Shown: piece after piece, positions 22,701 to 34,700 of the stretch
Position numbering within the stretch: the stretch's first letter is position 1
Layout of the letters: each line of letters starts with the position of its first letter
Assembly: GCF_036850765.1 (NCBI RefSeq)
Contig: NC_089498.1
Span: 71,216,305 to 71,280,304 of the forward strand
Source: Saccopteryx bilineata
Taxonomy: Eukaryota; Chordata; Mammalia; Chiroptera; Emballonuridae
DNA: 64,000 bases
Direction: 5' to 3'
Program-made: the position numbers and the translations under genes
Notes under the pieces: model-generated
Told to the model about the DNA's origin: nothing
Seen by the model: the letters and a program-made list of their open reading frames with translations, nothing else
Databases searched by the model: none

Positions 22701-25700
22701 CATGTGTATAGTGGAAAAGATTTAATTGCACAAGCACGGACAGGAACTGGGAAGACATTCTCTTTTGCCATCCCTTTGATTGAGAAGCTTCTGAAAGAAC
22801 TGCAAGACCGGAAGAGAGGCCGTGCCCCTCAGGTAACTCATAGCTTTAACACAGACCTCAGTGGCTCCAAATCCACACATGAAAAAAACATCTTGGGCAT
22901 TGTTTACAAACTCGACTGTTTTTATTGGATTTTCCTTAAAGTCTTTTATGGGTATTCACTTAGGTCTGTATTTGCAGGTAAACCAGGATAGTTCTTTCTA
23001 AGTGTTGGCCTTAAATCCCATGTATTTAAACATTGTAATCCATCCCATGGTTGTGATCACCTGTATTATTTATTAATGCTCATCATCTTCCTTTCAAACT
23101 ATTAGATGTCCCTGGGGCTCACAAGTTTGGTCAAGTGTCTTTACTATTTTTGCTTAAGATGGGGAAAGCATTTTTAGTAAAGATGCGTGAATAGGGAGGC
23201 GCTTGGAGGTGAAAAGGCCAAGCTTCCTTACCTCATTGAAGTGCCTGTGTTACCATGCTGGCTGACGATTCTTGTACCTGAATTTTTGGCCCTACCTCAC
23301 TTGTTTACTGACCTTTTGTGCCCGTGCTTCTGCTTCATTAATTTATTTGTATACTTTTGTTAACAACTATAGTACTAAATTATTTGAGAGTGCCTAGAAT
23401 GCCATCTGGCACATAGTGGATAGTCAGGATGAATGTATTAGGTTGTTTTTCTTAAATCATATTTGTGTAAGGTGGTTACCCTACAAGGGATCTGTAGTGG
23501 TTTCGTATTGTATGTCCTGTTGGATCAAACTCACTGCTGCAGGATTCAAAGCCCCTCATCATGTTCGTCCTGCCTTGTCTAACTTTCATTCTACTTCAGA
23601 TTTACTGTGGTGTAGAGGTTCAGAACACAGGTTTTGGAGCCTGACTCTGAATTAAATTCTAGGCTCAGCTTCTCAGCCTATAGGTCTTTTTGTTGTTGTT
23701 TTTATTTTGTGTTTTTTTATTTTTATTTTTAGATTTTATTTATTGATTTTATAGAGAGAGGAGGGGTTGGAACAAGAAGTATCAACTCATAGTTGCTTCA
23801 CCTTAGTTATTCATTGCTTACTTGCCGCATGTGACTTGACGAGGCAAGCCCAGGGTTTTGAATTGGTGACCTCAGCATCCCCGGTTGATGTTTTATCCAC
23901 TGTGCCACCACAGGCCAGGCTTAGCTTTTGGTTTTTCAAATCTCTTGTATTATTGTAAGTGTTACAATACAATTGCATGATAGGTATTATAGATGAATAA
24001 CTTGTGAGAATTAAATGAAAATAATGCATAGTAAGCATTTAATAGAGGCTGAAACACAGTAAAAGCACAAATATTGGCTAATGTTATCAGCACTATTACT
24101 CCTTGCTCAAGCTGTTCCTCTTCCGGCGTGCTGTTCTTCACTAGCAGCTCCATGAAGCTTTCCTTAGTCCCTTCAGCCTGCTCCATGCGACACTCCCGGA
24201 GTGCCGTACCTTTGGGTACCTGCTTTCCCTCTGATTGCTAGGATCACAATCTTTTCTCCTGAGTTGATTCGTCAGAACTATATTTTGTGATCCTTCCACT
24301 TACACAGCACATTAATTACAAAGCACATAATAGTTGTTTTGAAAATACTTGTTAGGATGCGGTGGACCTTCTGATAAATTCCAAATTTGATAAGAAACAA
24401 ATGTTGCAAATTCAGTTTAGTTTTTCCTTTTCAGGTACTGGTTCTTGCACCCACAAGGGAATTGGCAAATCAAGTAAGCAGAGACTTCAGTGACATCACA
24501 AAAAAGTTGGCAGTGGCTTGTTTTTATGGTGGAACTCCCTATGGAGGTCAAAGTAAGTAAATCCAAAATTGAGAAAAGGTAAATGCCATTCATTGTTGAA
24601 TGCCTTGTTTGGATCCAACCCTGACATCATCTTTACCTGGTCTAGTTATCTGATGGTTTCCTTTGTTATTATTGTTTAAAGATGGTCCTGCCTGATGACG
24701 TGTCAAATCCTGTGAACCATTCTTAGGACTTTTGTATTATCTATGTTTATCTCACGGCTGCATAGGTATCTTACTGAACCCAAAAACAGAGTCCAGTTGG
24801 GAGCTAGAAAGTCAGAATTCAAAGTTACTCTTTTTATCTGTGGATCTTGGGTCTCTGCCTCTTGCATCCTTGGTTCTTTTCGCTGTAGGCAGGTGGTTTT
24901 TTTTCTCTTCACCCAAGCACCATAAACCCCCCATCTCCCCTCCTCCCCGCCGTGGTACTCAATTACTTCCCAGTTCAATTCAGGAAGAGGTTCAAGGCAT
25001 TAAAGAAGTCTTAGCATTGGCACACAAGGCTTAGTTCTTTACAGCTTTGGTGGAATGAATGTAGGCTTTGGCATCAGAAAGGCCTGGGTTTGAGTCTAGG
25101 CTGTTCACAGAGTAGCTGTGTGATTTTAGGTTCAAGTTTGATTTTTCTGCTTCCTTGAACATAAAACGTTACTAAACTCAGCCTGCAGTGGTGTTGTGAG
25201 GATCGAATTTGGTGATGTATGTACAGTGCCTCTCATACCTGGGCTGTAATAGCAACTCAGTTAAAAGCTGCATTATTACCATCTCATCCAATTATATTGA
25301 ACTCTGTTTTCCTGAATGTCTCTATACTTCTTGGAATTGTTGCCCTTCTAGCTTATCTCATCCTAAACTTTATATAAAAAGTTTCTATTTCTTTGAGATT
25401 CTTACTCTCACTTTGTGAAACCTTGACACTTTCCATCAGTTAAGGAAGTCATTTCTTTCCTGGTGCTACCATCTTTATTTTCAATACCTAGCATATTAAT
25501 ATATACCTTGTGCTTGTGGTTAGTAAATAATTTCAAATAAAAATATTTTTAATTGGTACCCCAACCTAGTAAAAGGAGTTCAAAACCCAGTGTATCTTAT
25601 CAATATGTTCTCTTACAGTTGAACGTATGCGGAATGGGATTGACATCCTGGTTGGAACACCAGGTCGTATCAAAGACCACCTGCAGAATGGCAAGCTAGA

Positions 25701-28700
25701 TCTCACCAAACTTAAGCATGTTGTCCTGGATGAAGTGGACCAGATGTTGGATATGGGGTTTGCTGATCAAGTGGAAGAGATTTTAAGTGTGGCATACAAG
25801 AAAGGTAAACTTCAAGTTCAAGGCATTGATCAGAGGGAGCAGAAGGGTGGTGATTAAGTCATTTTCTAAAAGTTAAATGAAACTTTAGGAAATTTGGAGG
25901 TGACTTATTTTATTCAGGAAAACTTGAATTAAAAAATAATTCATGATTTATCACAGACGGGAGGAATTTGAGAGTAAAGAGGAAAATTTATTATCTACCA
26001 CTTTGATATACTTGTTATATTCTTGACTTTTGCTGTTGTAAGTATGTGTATGTGCATTAGTATAACCTTACTGTACATATAAAAATTTGATATAATAGTC
26101 TATGAAGGGGTTATGCCATGATTTAATTCCACCTATGTGTTTTAATTCCCAGATAATATAAATAATTCTGCTTATATACATTTTTTTTTTTTTTTTGTAC
26201 AGATAGCTTTCTTTTATGGAAAGCTATTCTGTTTGGAATTAGTTCTTTAGGATAGATTTCTAGAAGTGAAATTACTGAGTTGAAAGGTTCAAGCTCCTCA
26301 GTAGACATTGTCAAGTTGCTCTTCAAAAAGGTTATACCAGCTGTGTGCTGCCAATATATGAAAGTGCAATGAATTGATGTTTTCCAGTTGGTTGGATTTG
26401 TTATAATGGACAGATTGCCCGTGTGGTCCCTAAAGGCCAGTGATCAAAAAGCAAAATAAGTTTACAGTGCTTTTGCTTTTTCCAGAATCCTTTACATAAA
26501 TTATTTAGGCAGTATTTCTGTGGCTGTTGGGAACCTCTGTGTCTCTCATTTTTGTATTCTCAGTGCCTGGCATGGCCTCGTGGTTGCTGGAGTGTTAATG
26601 GGTCTCGGAGAATTGGGTGGGGTGGAATATTTTGTTGACCTGTTTGGGTTATTCATACTTGTTTCCCCACCCCCAAGATTCGGAAGACAATCCTCAAACA
26701 CTGCTTTTTTCTGCAACTTGCCCTCATTGGGTATATAATGTTGCTAAGAAATACATGAAATCTACATATGAACAGGTGGACCTGATTGGTAAAAAGACCC
26801 AGAAAACTGCAATAACTGTGGAGGTAAATGATTCATTTAGTTGCTAGAATTAGTATAAATTGTATATATTTTTTTCCTCATAGTTTTAAGACTGTCAAAT
26901 ACAAATTCTTTCTAAATAAATACTAAATTCATGTGAAAAGCTAAATAAAGACATATTTCTGTTTGAGTTGTATATGGTATTTGTATTTTCTAAATTGCAT
27001 TATTTTGTAGGCTGATTTCAGAATCTTAGAACTTACATTTGTCTGAATTATCTAAATAGAAATTACCTGGAGCCTTTAAACACTAGAGGGCAGTGGAGAA
27101 ATTTAGTGTTTTGTGTAGAAGCTGTTTTCATCTTAGGGTTAGGTACCTCCAAGTAATAGATCTGTCTGGTAACTGCCTACTGATTGCATTTTTAAGTGGA
27201 TGAAAGGACAAAACATATAGAAATTTCTCTTGTTCATTATTTGGTTTTCTGTAGGAATCTCAATGGTATTGTTTTCCTACATTTTTTTTCCTGGTTAGAA
27301 AATAGATAAAGAAGACAGATGCTCTGGAGAAAGAGAAAAGTCTCTCTGCTTTCATGCTTTAGTTTTTTCTCTAAGCAGTGTGGTCTACTGTAGTCAGTCT
27401 TAACTGCTTTTGAGTGCCATTACGGTGAGCAGGTGATTGACTTCAGGTTTGCTAGGCATTATGAAATAGACCTTTTTCCCCCTCTCTTTTTAGCATCTGG
27501 CTATCAAGTGCCACTGGACTCAAAGAGCAGCAGTTATTGGGGATGTGATCCGAGTATACAGTGGTTTTCGTGGGCGCACCATCATCTTCTGTGAAACTAA
27601 GAAAGATGCCCAGGAGTTGTCTCAGAATACGTCCATAAAGCAGGTTGGTCCTTCCTCCCCTTTTCCTTTAGGGAGGAAGCATCTTTTATTTAAAAAACTT
27701 TTTTTAACCTTTATTTATTGATTTTAGAAAGAGGAATGGAGAGAGAGAAAAAACACTGGTTTATTATTCCATTTATTTATGATTCTTTTATGTGCCCTGT
27801 CCAGGGATTGAACTTGCAACTTTGGCATAATGGAATGATGTTCTAACCTACTGAGTTACCTGGTCAGGGTGAAGCATTTTTTAATTAATAGGGTATACAT
27901 ATTAGAGTTCAGTCTCATCTTAGAGATGTGGAAAAGCTGGCTCAAACTAAGGTTATGCAAGCAAATAGAGTTGATCACTCTTATCTGGTATTCTTCTTTT
28001 TTTTATTTTATTTGTTTTTTACAGAGACAGAGAGGTATAGATAGGGTCAGACAGACAGGAACGGAGAGAGATAAGAAGCATCAATCATTACTTATTCGTT
28101 GTGACACCTTAGTTGTTCATTGTGCTTTCTCATATGTGCCTTGACTGTGGGGCTACAGCAGACTGAGTGACCCCTTGCTCAAGCCAGCAACCTTGGGTCC
28201 AGGCTGGTGAGCTTTGCTCAAACCAGATAAGCCCGTGCTCAAACTGGCGACCACGGGGTCTCGAACCTGGTTCCTCCGCATCCCAGTCCGATGCTCTATC
28301 CACTGCACCACCGCCTGGTCAGGCAGATCTGGTATTCTTAAGCTAGTTTATTTCTTTGACAGGATGCCCAGTCATTACATGGAGACATTCCACAGAAGCA
28401 AAGGGAAATCACCCTGAAAGGATTTAGAAATGGTGATTTTGGAGTTTTGGTTGCAACCAACGTTGCTGCTCGTGGGTTAGACATCCCTGAGGTTGATCTG
28501 GTTGTACAAAGTTCTCCACCAAAGGTAAGATTTTCTATTTTGATTTTATTTTATTGTTTCTTTTGTACACTAGAACATAATTGAAATTGTAGCATTTACT
28601 TTCATTTGATTAATGATAACTGTTTCTTGAGAACTGGTGGTGATTTTTGTATTTATTTTGAGCCCCTCCTCTCAGAACTGATAGTTGAATGCAAGTGGAT

Positions 28701-31700
28701 CACTGGCAAGAGGTTAGAAAGATAATTTCTGGTTAGAGGGTGAGTCCTTGAAGGCTTCATGGAAATAATACAGTTTGAACTGGACTTTGAACATGGTTAG
28801 GACTCAGATGGGGTGGAGAGAGGATGGATGAAGTCATGAGCTAGAGAATAGAGAAGGGAGAAAATAGCTCCCATAGTTAAAACTGCTGGGGTTTCTAGGA
28901 GATAGGAACCTTTCTTTTTTTTTTTTTTCATTTTTCTTAAGCTGGAAACAGGGAGAGACAGTCAGACAGACTCCCGCATGCGCCCGACCGGGATCCACCC
29001 GGCACGCCCACCAGGGGCGACGCTCTGCCCACCAGGGGGCGATGCTCTGCCCATCCTGGGCGTCGCCATGTTGCGACCAGAGCCACTCTAGCGCCTGAGG
29101 CAGAGGCCACAGAGCCATCCCCAGCGCCCGGGCCATCTTTGCTCCAATGGAGCCTTGGCTGCGGGAGGGGAAGAGAGAGACAGAGAGGAAAGCGCGGCGG
29201 AGGGGTGGAGAAGCAAATGGGCGCTTCTCCTGTGTGCCCTGGCCGGGAATCGAACCCGGGTCCTCTGCACGCTAGGCCGACGCTCTACCGCTGAGCCAAC
29301 CGGCCAGGGCTAGGAGATAGGAACCTTTCAGGGAGGGCCCTGAAGCAAAATTTATATGGTGTGGACAGTACTTCACATAAATAAAAGTTGGCCTAAAAGA
29401 GCCTTGTTTATATCACATCAAGTGTGAAGACCCTGTAACCTCCCCAAAAACCAGCAAATCCCTCAGGATTAAAGGTTGTTTATAATGTTGGAAAAAAATA
29501 CCTGATTACTATGAAGTCATCAATTCTTTTATTTTTTTTAAGAGAGAGACAGAAAGGGAGAGAGGTGAGAAGCATTAATTCTCATTTGTGGTGCTTTAGT
29601 TGTTCATTGATTGCTTCTCATATGTACCTGGGGGCTCCTGTGAAGCCAGAGACCTTGGGCTCAAGCCAGCAACCATGGGATCATATCGATGATTCCACGT
29701 TCAAGCTGGAGACCTGTGCTCAAACCAGTGACCTTGGGGGTTTCCAACCTGGGACCTCAGCATCCAAGTCAACACTCTATCCACTGCACCACCACCAGTT
29801 AGGCTGAAGTCATCAATTCTTATTTATTTATTTTTCTTTTTTCCAAGTAAGAGGAGAGGAGATAGTGAGACAGACTTCTGCATGCGCCCCAATTAGATAC
29901 ACCTGGCAACCTCTGTCTGGGGCTGATGCTAGAATCAACTGAGCTATTTTTAGCACGTGAGGTTGATGCTCAGATGAACCAAGCCACTTGCTGTGAGAGG
30001 GAGAGAGGGGAAGAAGGAGGGGAAGAGAAGCAAATGGTTGCTTCTCTTGTGTGCTCTGTCTGGGAATTGAACCTGGGAGATCCATATACTAGGCCTATGC
30101 TCTATCCACTGTGCCAACCAGCCAGGGCCTGAAGTCGTCAGTTCCTGTTAAGGTTAAGTCCCATTAATGTGTGGCATAGACATTGTTTAGATGAACCTGC
30201 AGACTACAGTATTATACCCATAGCCATATATAATTATATATATTATAGCCATAGCCATGTGTAGCTGTTGAACACTTAAAAGGCACCTCATCTTACTTGA
30301 CATGTGCTATAAGTATAAAACATACATTGGGATGTCGTTGTTTTTAAACTTTTTATTACGCACACTGGATTTTGAAGACATGAAAAGGAATGCCAAATAC
30401 CTCATTTGATAACGTTTTAAATAACATTGAAGTGATAAAATATTTCATTATATTGAGTTAAGTAAAATTAATTTAACCTTTGTGTTCTACTTTTTAGTGT
30501 GGTTACTAGAAAATTAGAGATTGAAATTACATACTCAATTGAACAGCACTATTCAGATGATGCTTTGTTCAGATTTATCCACTGAATAGGGACCGTTGTA
30601 CTAGAGATTTTAAAAAATTGTCACAATACTTCAGGTTTTTAAAAATTGACTTTATTGGCCCTGGCTGGTTGGCTCAGCGGTAGAGCGTCGGCCTGGCGTG
30701 CGGGGGGACCCGGGTTCGATTCCCGGCCAGGGCACATAGGAGAAGCGCCCATTTGCTTCTCCACCCCCACCCACTCCTTCCTCTCTGTCTCTCTCTTCCC
30801 CTCCCGCAGCCAAGGCTCCATTGGAGCAAAGATGGCCCGGGCACTGGGGATGGCTCCTTGGCCTCTGCCCCAGGCGTTAGAGTGGCTCTGGTCGTGGCAG
30901 AGCGACGCCCCGGAGGGGCAGAGCATCGCCCCCTGGTGGGCAGAGCATTGCCCCTGGTGGGCGTGCTGGGTGGATCCCGGTCGGGTGCATGTGGGAGTCT
31001 GTCTGACTGTCTCTCACTGTTTCCAGCCTCAAAAAAGTATAAAAAAAAAAAATGACTTTATTGGGGCAGCCTTGGTTTTAAAATGATGATACAGGTTTCA
31101 GGTACATGTCTATAATACATCATTTATATAATGTATTGTGTTCACCACCCCAAAACAAGTCTCTTTCTGTCACTATTTATTCCCACTTTATCCCTTCTAA
31201 CCTCCCCCCACCCCCACCCCCTTTCCCTCTGGTAATTACCAAAGTGTTGTTGGTGTCTGAAGGTGCTTTTTTCTTTTTGGCTTAATTCCTTTATGTTTTC
31301 ACCTAGCCCCTAACCCCCTCCTCTCTGAGAGCTGTCAGTCTGTTGTCCGTATCAGTGAATCTGTTTCTATTTTGTTTGTCTTGACAACACTTTAAATTGA
31401 AATGATAAGAGACCTCCTCCCTCGTACCTCTGGCATATTACCACCAACCTTGCCTCTCTGTAGCCTGCTCGGTCCTCGGTCCTCGTCTCTTTGTGTTACT
31501 CATGTACTTTTCTTTGACAGGATGTGGAGTCCTACATTCATCGTTCTGGGCGAACGGGCAGAGCCGGAAGGACTGGAGTTTGCATTTGCTTTTATCAGCA
31601 CAAGGAAGAATATCAGTTAGCACAAGTGGAGCAAAAAGCGGTAAAACTATTTTCTTAGCCTTATTCAGCAAATGTTAAGTTCTGAAATCAGTCTTTGGTT

Positions 31701-34700
31701 TCTCCATTCAATTTTTATTGAATTTACTTTTATTTCTAGCATGTTACATCAACTGAAAGCTTATTGTTAGATACAGGTTTTATATATTATCCTATGATAT
31801 GCAGTGGTTTTCAACATTTTTACCTATGGGGACCGGTTAAAATAGGAGAATTATTTCAAGAACCACTAAGGCAGAAATCACCCTGAGCATAAATGAATTT
31901 GACTAAGATCATTGGGTCTATCACACAGCATCAGGGTGGGTAACTCTTTCACGGACCAGCATGAGGTCTCTAGTGGACTGGTTCACAGACCAGTGGTTGG
32001 AAAACACTGACATAAAGCCTATTTTGAAAAATCTTTGCATTTGAAAGCAATGGTGTTATTTTCCTATTTATAATTATAAGGGGTGATTTATGTTAGAAAG
32101 GCAGTTTTCAGACAGTTGTAACATGAAGTACTGTATCAGAAATATTTAAGCATAGATTAGGGGGTTATAGGAATTATTCTGTAAGGAAATTCATAAATAG
32201 GTATTTCCTCAGGATATAGAGCTTAATCTCCCTTTTTCTTCTTGAGCAGACTACACTTAGTGACTTGCTTCCAAAGAATAGAGTAGGAATGGTGGGGCAG
32301 GGGAGACTTACAGTGCAAACAGCAGCAAACATTGCCTGGCCAGATTGACCTCAGTGATAAGCATGGGTCCCTCTGATACGATGTGATGAGGCAGCATTCA
32401 CTTCTGATCTTCTTCCCCCAAACCTATGACTGCAGTGTAAGCATGTGAAAAATATCAGGCAGGCAGATTAAGGTACGGTCTATAGAATACCTGACCAGGA
32501 CTCCTTAAAACTGTCCAGGTCATAGACTGACCAGGTGGTGGCGCAGTGGATAGAGTGTCGGACTGGGACGCGGAGGACCCAGGTTTGAGACCCTGAGGTC
32601 ACCAGCTTGAGCCCAAGGGCGCTGGCTTGAGCAAGGGGTCACTCGGACTGCTATAGCCCCCCGTTCAAGGCACAGATGAGAAAGCAAAGCAATCAATGAG
32701 CAACTAAGGAACCGCAATGAATTTTTTTTTTTAATTTTTATTTATTCATTTTTTCTTTTTAGAGAGGAGAGGGAGAGACAGAGAGAGAGAGAGAGAGAGA
32801 GAAGGGGGGAGAAGCTGGAAGCATCAACTCCCATATGTACCTTGACCAGGCAAGCCCAGGGTTTCGAACCGGCGTCCTCAGCATTTCCAGGTCAATGCTT
32901 TATCCACTGTGCCACCACAGGTCAGGCCGGAACCGCAATGAATTGATGTTTCTCATCTCCCTTCCTGTCTGTCTGTCCCCTCTGTCTCTGTCACAAAAAA
33001 ACTGTCCAGGTCATAAAAAACAAGGAAAGACAAAACGCCACAGAGCAGCGGAGTCTAAAAAGACATGATATGATGATTTGCTGTAATACAGTATCCTGGA
33101 TTGGATACTGAAATAGAGAAAAGATATTAGTAGAAAAACTAGTGAAATTTAAATGAAGTTTGAAGTTCAGTTAATTTTAAGGTAGCAATTGGTTTCTAAG
33201 TTGGGACTAACGTACTTAATGGCAGGTTTAATCCATAGTAATAACAAAAAAAAAAACTTGGTGCATTGTATATAGGAACTCTCTGTAAATTTAAAACCAT
33301 TCTCAAAAAGTTTATCTTATAAATACATAATAAATATATTTGGTAAATAGAAAAAATTAGAGGACTACTAATCTCAATGGAAACAGTTAATGACCATGTA
33401 GTACAATAAACTATGGTTCATTTTCTTGTAGGGAATTAAATTTAAACGAATAGGTGTTCCTTCTGCTACAGAGATAATAAAAGCTTCCAGCAAAGATGCT
33501 ATCAGGTATGTTCCCACCACTGCTGTGGTCTGTGTTACTGCTAGGTTTATTTACAGCATGTCTTTGTACACTAATGAGATTTGGCTTTTTAAAATGTATT
33601 TTCTTTATTTTTTATTTTTAACAGTTTGTAACCCTCTTGTTAAAAAAACAGTCAGACAGTGCTGAAATAAAATTATGCAAAAGAAGTCTTCATTTCTACT
33701 CATCCCTGTTCACTAACGGAAACCACTATGAATAGTCTGGTTTGTCTTAGGCAGTTTAAGGAACTGTATTTTATGTATGGTGTAGGTGCTTTCCATCTGG
33801 AGACTGATCAGGTTGGGTCGCAGATTATATTCTAGATCTCCATTAATCCAGTCTCCTATCTGGTGGGAATGAGAGTTTATTATTTAAGTTATAGTAAATA
33901 TATGGGATTAGATGAACTGTTGGCCATTGGAGGTGCTACTGGCATAGGGGCAAGAAAATTTGTTCTTGTGTGGCATTGTCCTATAAATTGAAGGATATTT
34001 AGCTGCTTAGCATCCTGGCTGTTCAGTGTGTATTGCTGGGGGTGACTGAGGTTGGCATGAAAACCAGAAAGGTCTTGTTTTCCAGGTGTCCCCTGCTAAT
34101 GACTAGATTCTGAACTGCACTCTTAGAGTACTTTTCATGCCTATTTAAAAAATAGTCAAAGAAATGCATATTAATAGGTAGGAAAGTTCTGCAAATTGAT
34201 AGGATTTAACTCAGCATTTTCCAAATTTATTCTAGCATGCTTTTCTTTAAGCATCCTGCAAACAGGGTTTCCTATGACACCAGTTAAGGAAACTTGGGGT
34301 TAGATGGCCAAGTAGGAGAAAAGAGACAGATATATTGGTGGTGGTGTGTGAGAGACGGCCTGGAGAGCACAAGCCTGTGGGAAGAGGCTACCTCCCACAG
34401 CGCAAGCGCTTCCAAAGTGGAGATGTGACACTTATTATTGCCAAAATAATAGTGCCTCCCCAATACATGTATAGTCTCATAAAGGCCTGCATCATATCTA
34501 ACCTTTTTTGGGAGTCTTTTTTTCTTTTATTTCAGAATGGAAATAGCTGTAGTATTTTCTTTTTTTTGGTATTTTTCTGAAGCTGGAAACGGGGAGAGAC
34601 AGACAGACTCCCACATGCGCCCGACCGGGATCCACCCGGCACGCCCACCAGGGGCGAAGCTCTGCCCACCAGGGGGTGATGCTCTGCCCCTCCGAGGCGT

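Noticed and set aside
22599..22991. Start of a helicase frame at [11 protein letters not shown] in intron 3
   Set aside because: Residues before the acceptor at 22654 are intronic read-in. Only 22654-22832 is exon 4.
30658..30735. tRNA-like sequence with A- and B-box motifs (also at the head of every SINE)
   Set aside because: It is the head of a dispersed SINE with the SINE body attached and an A-rich tail. It does not fold as a stand-alone mature tRNA gene and recurs dozens of times.
34285..34450. Possible L1 5' UTR (GGGGTTAGATGGCCAAGTAGG)
   Set aside because: The resemblance is short, no ORF1 follows, and no continuation could be recognised.
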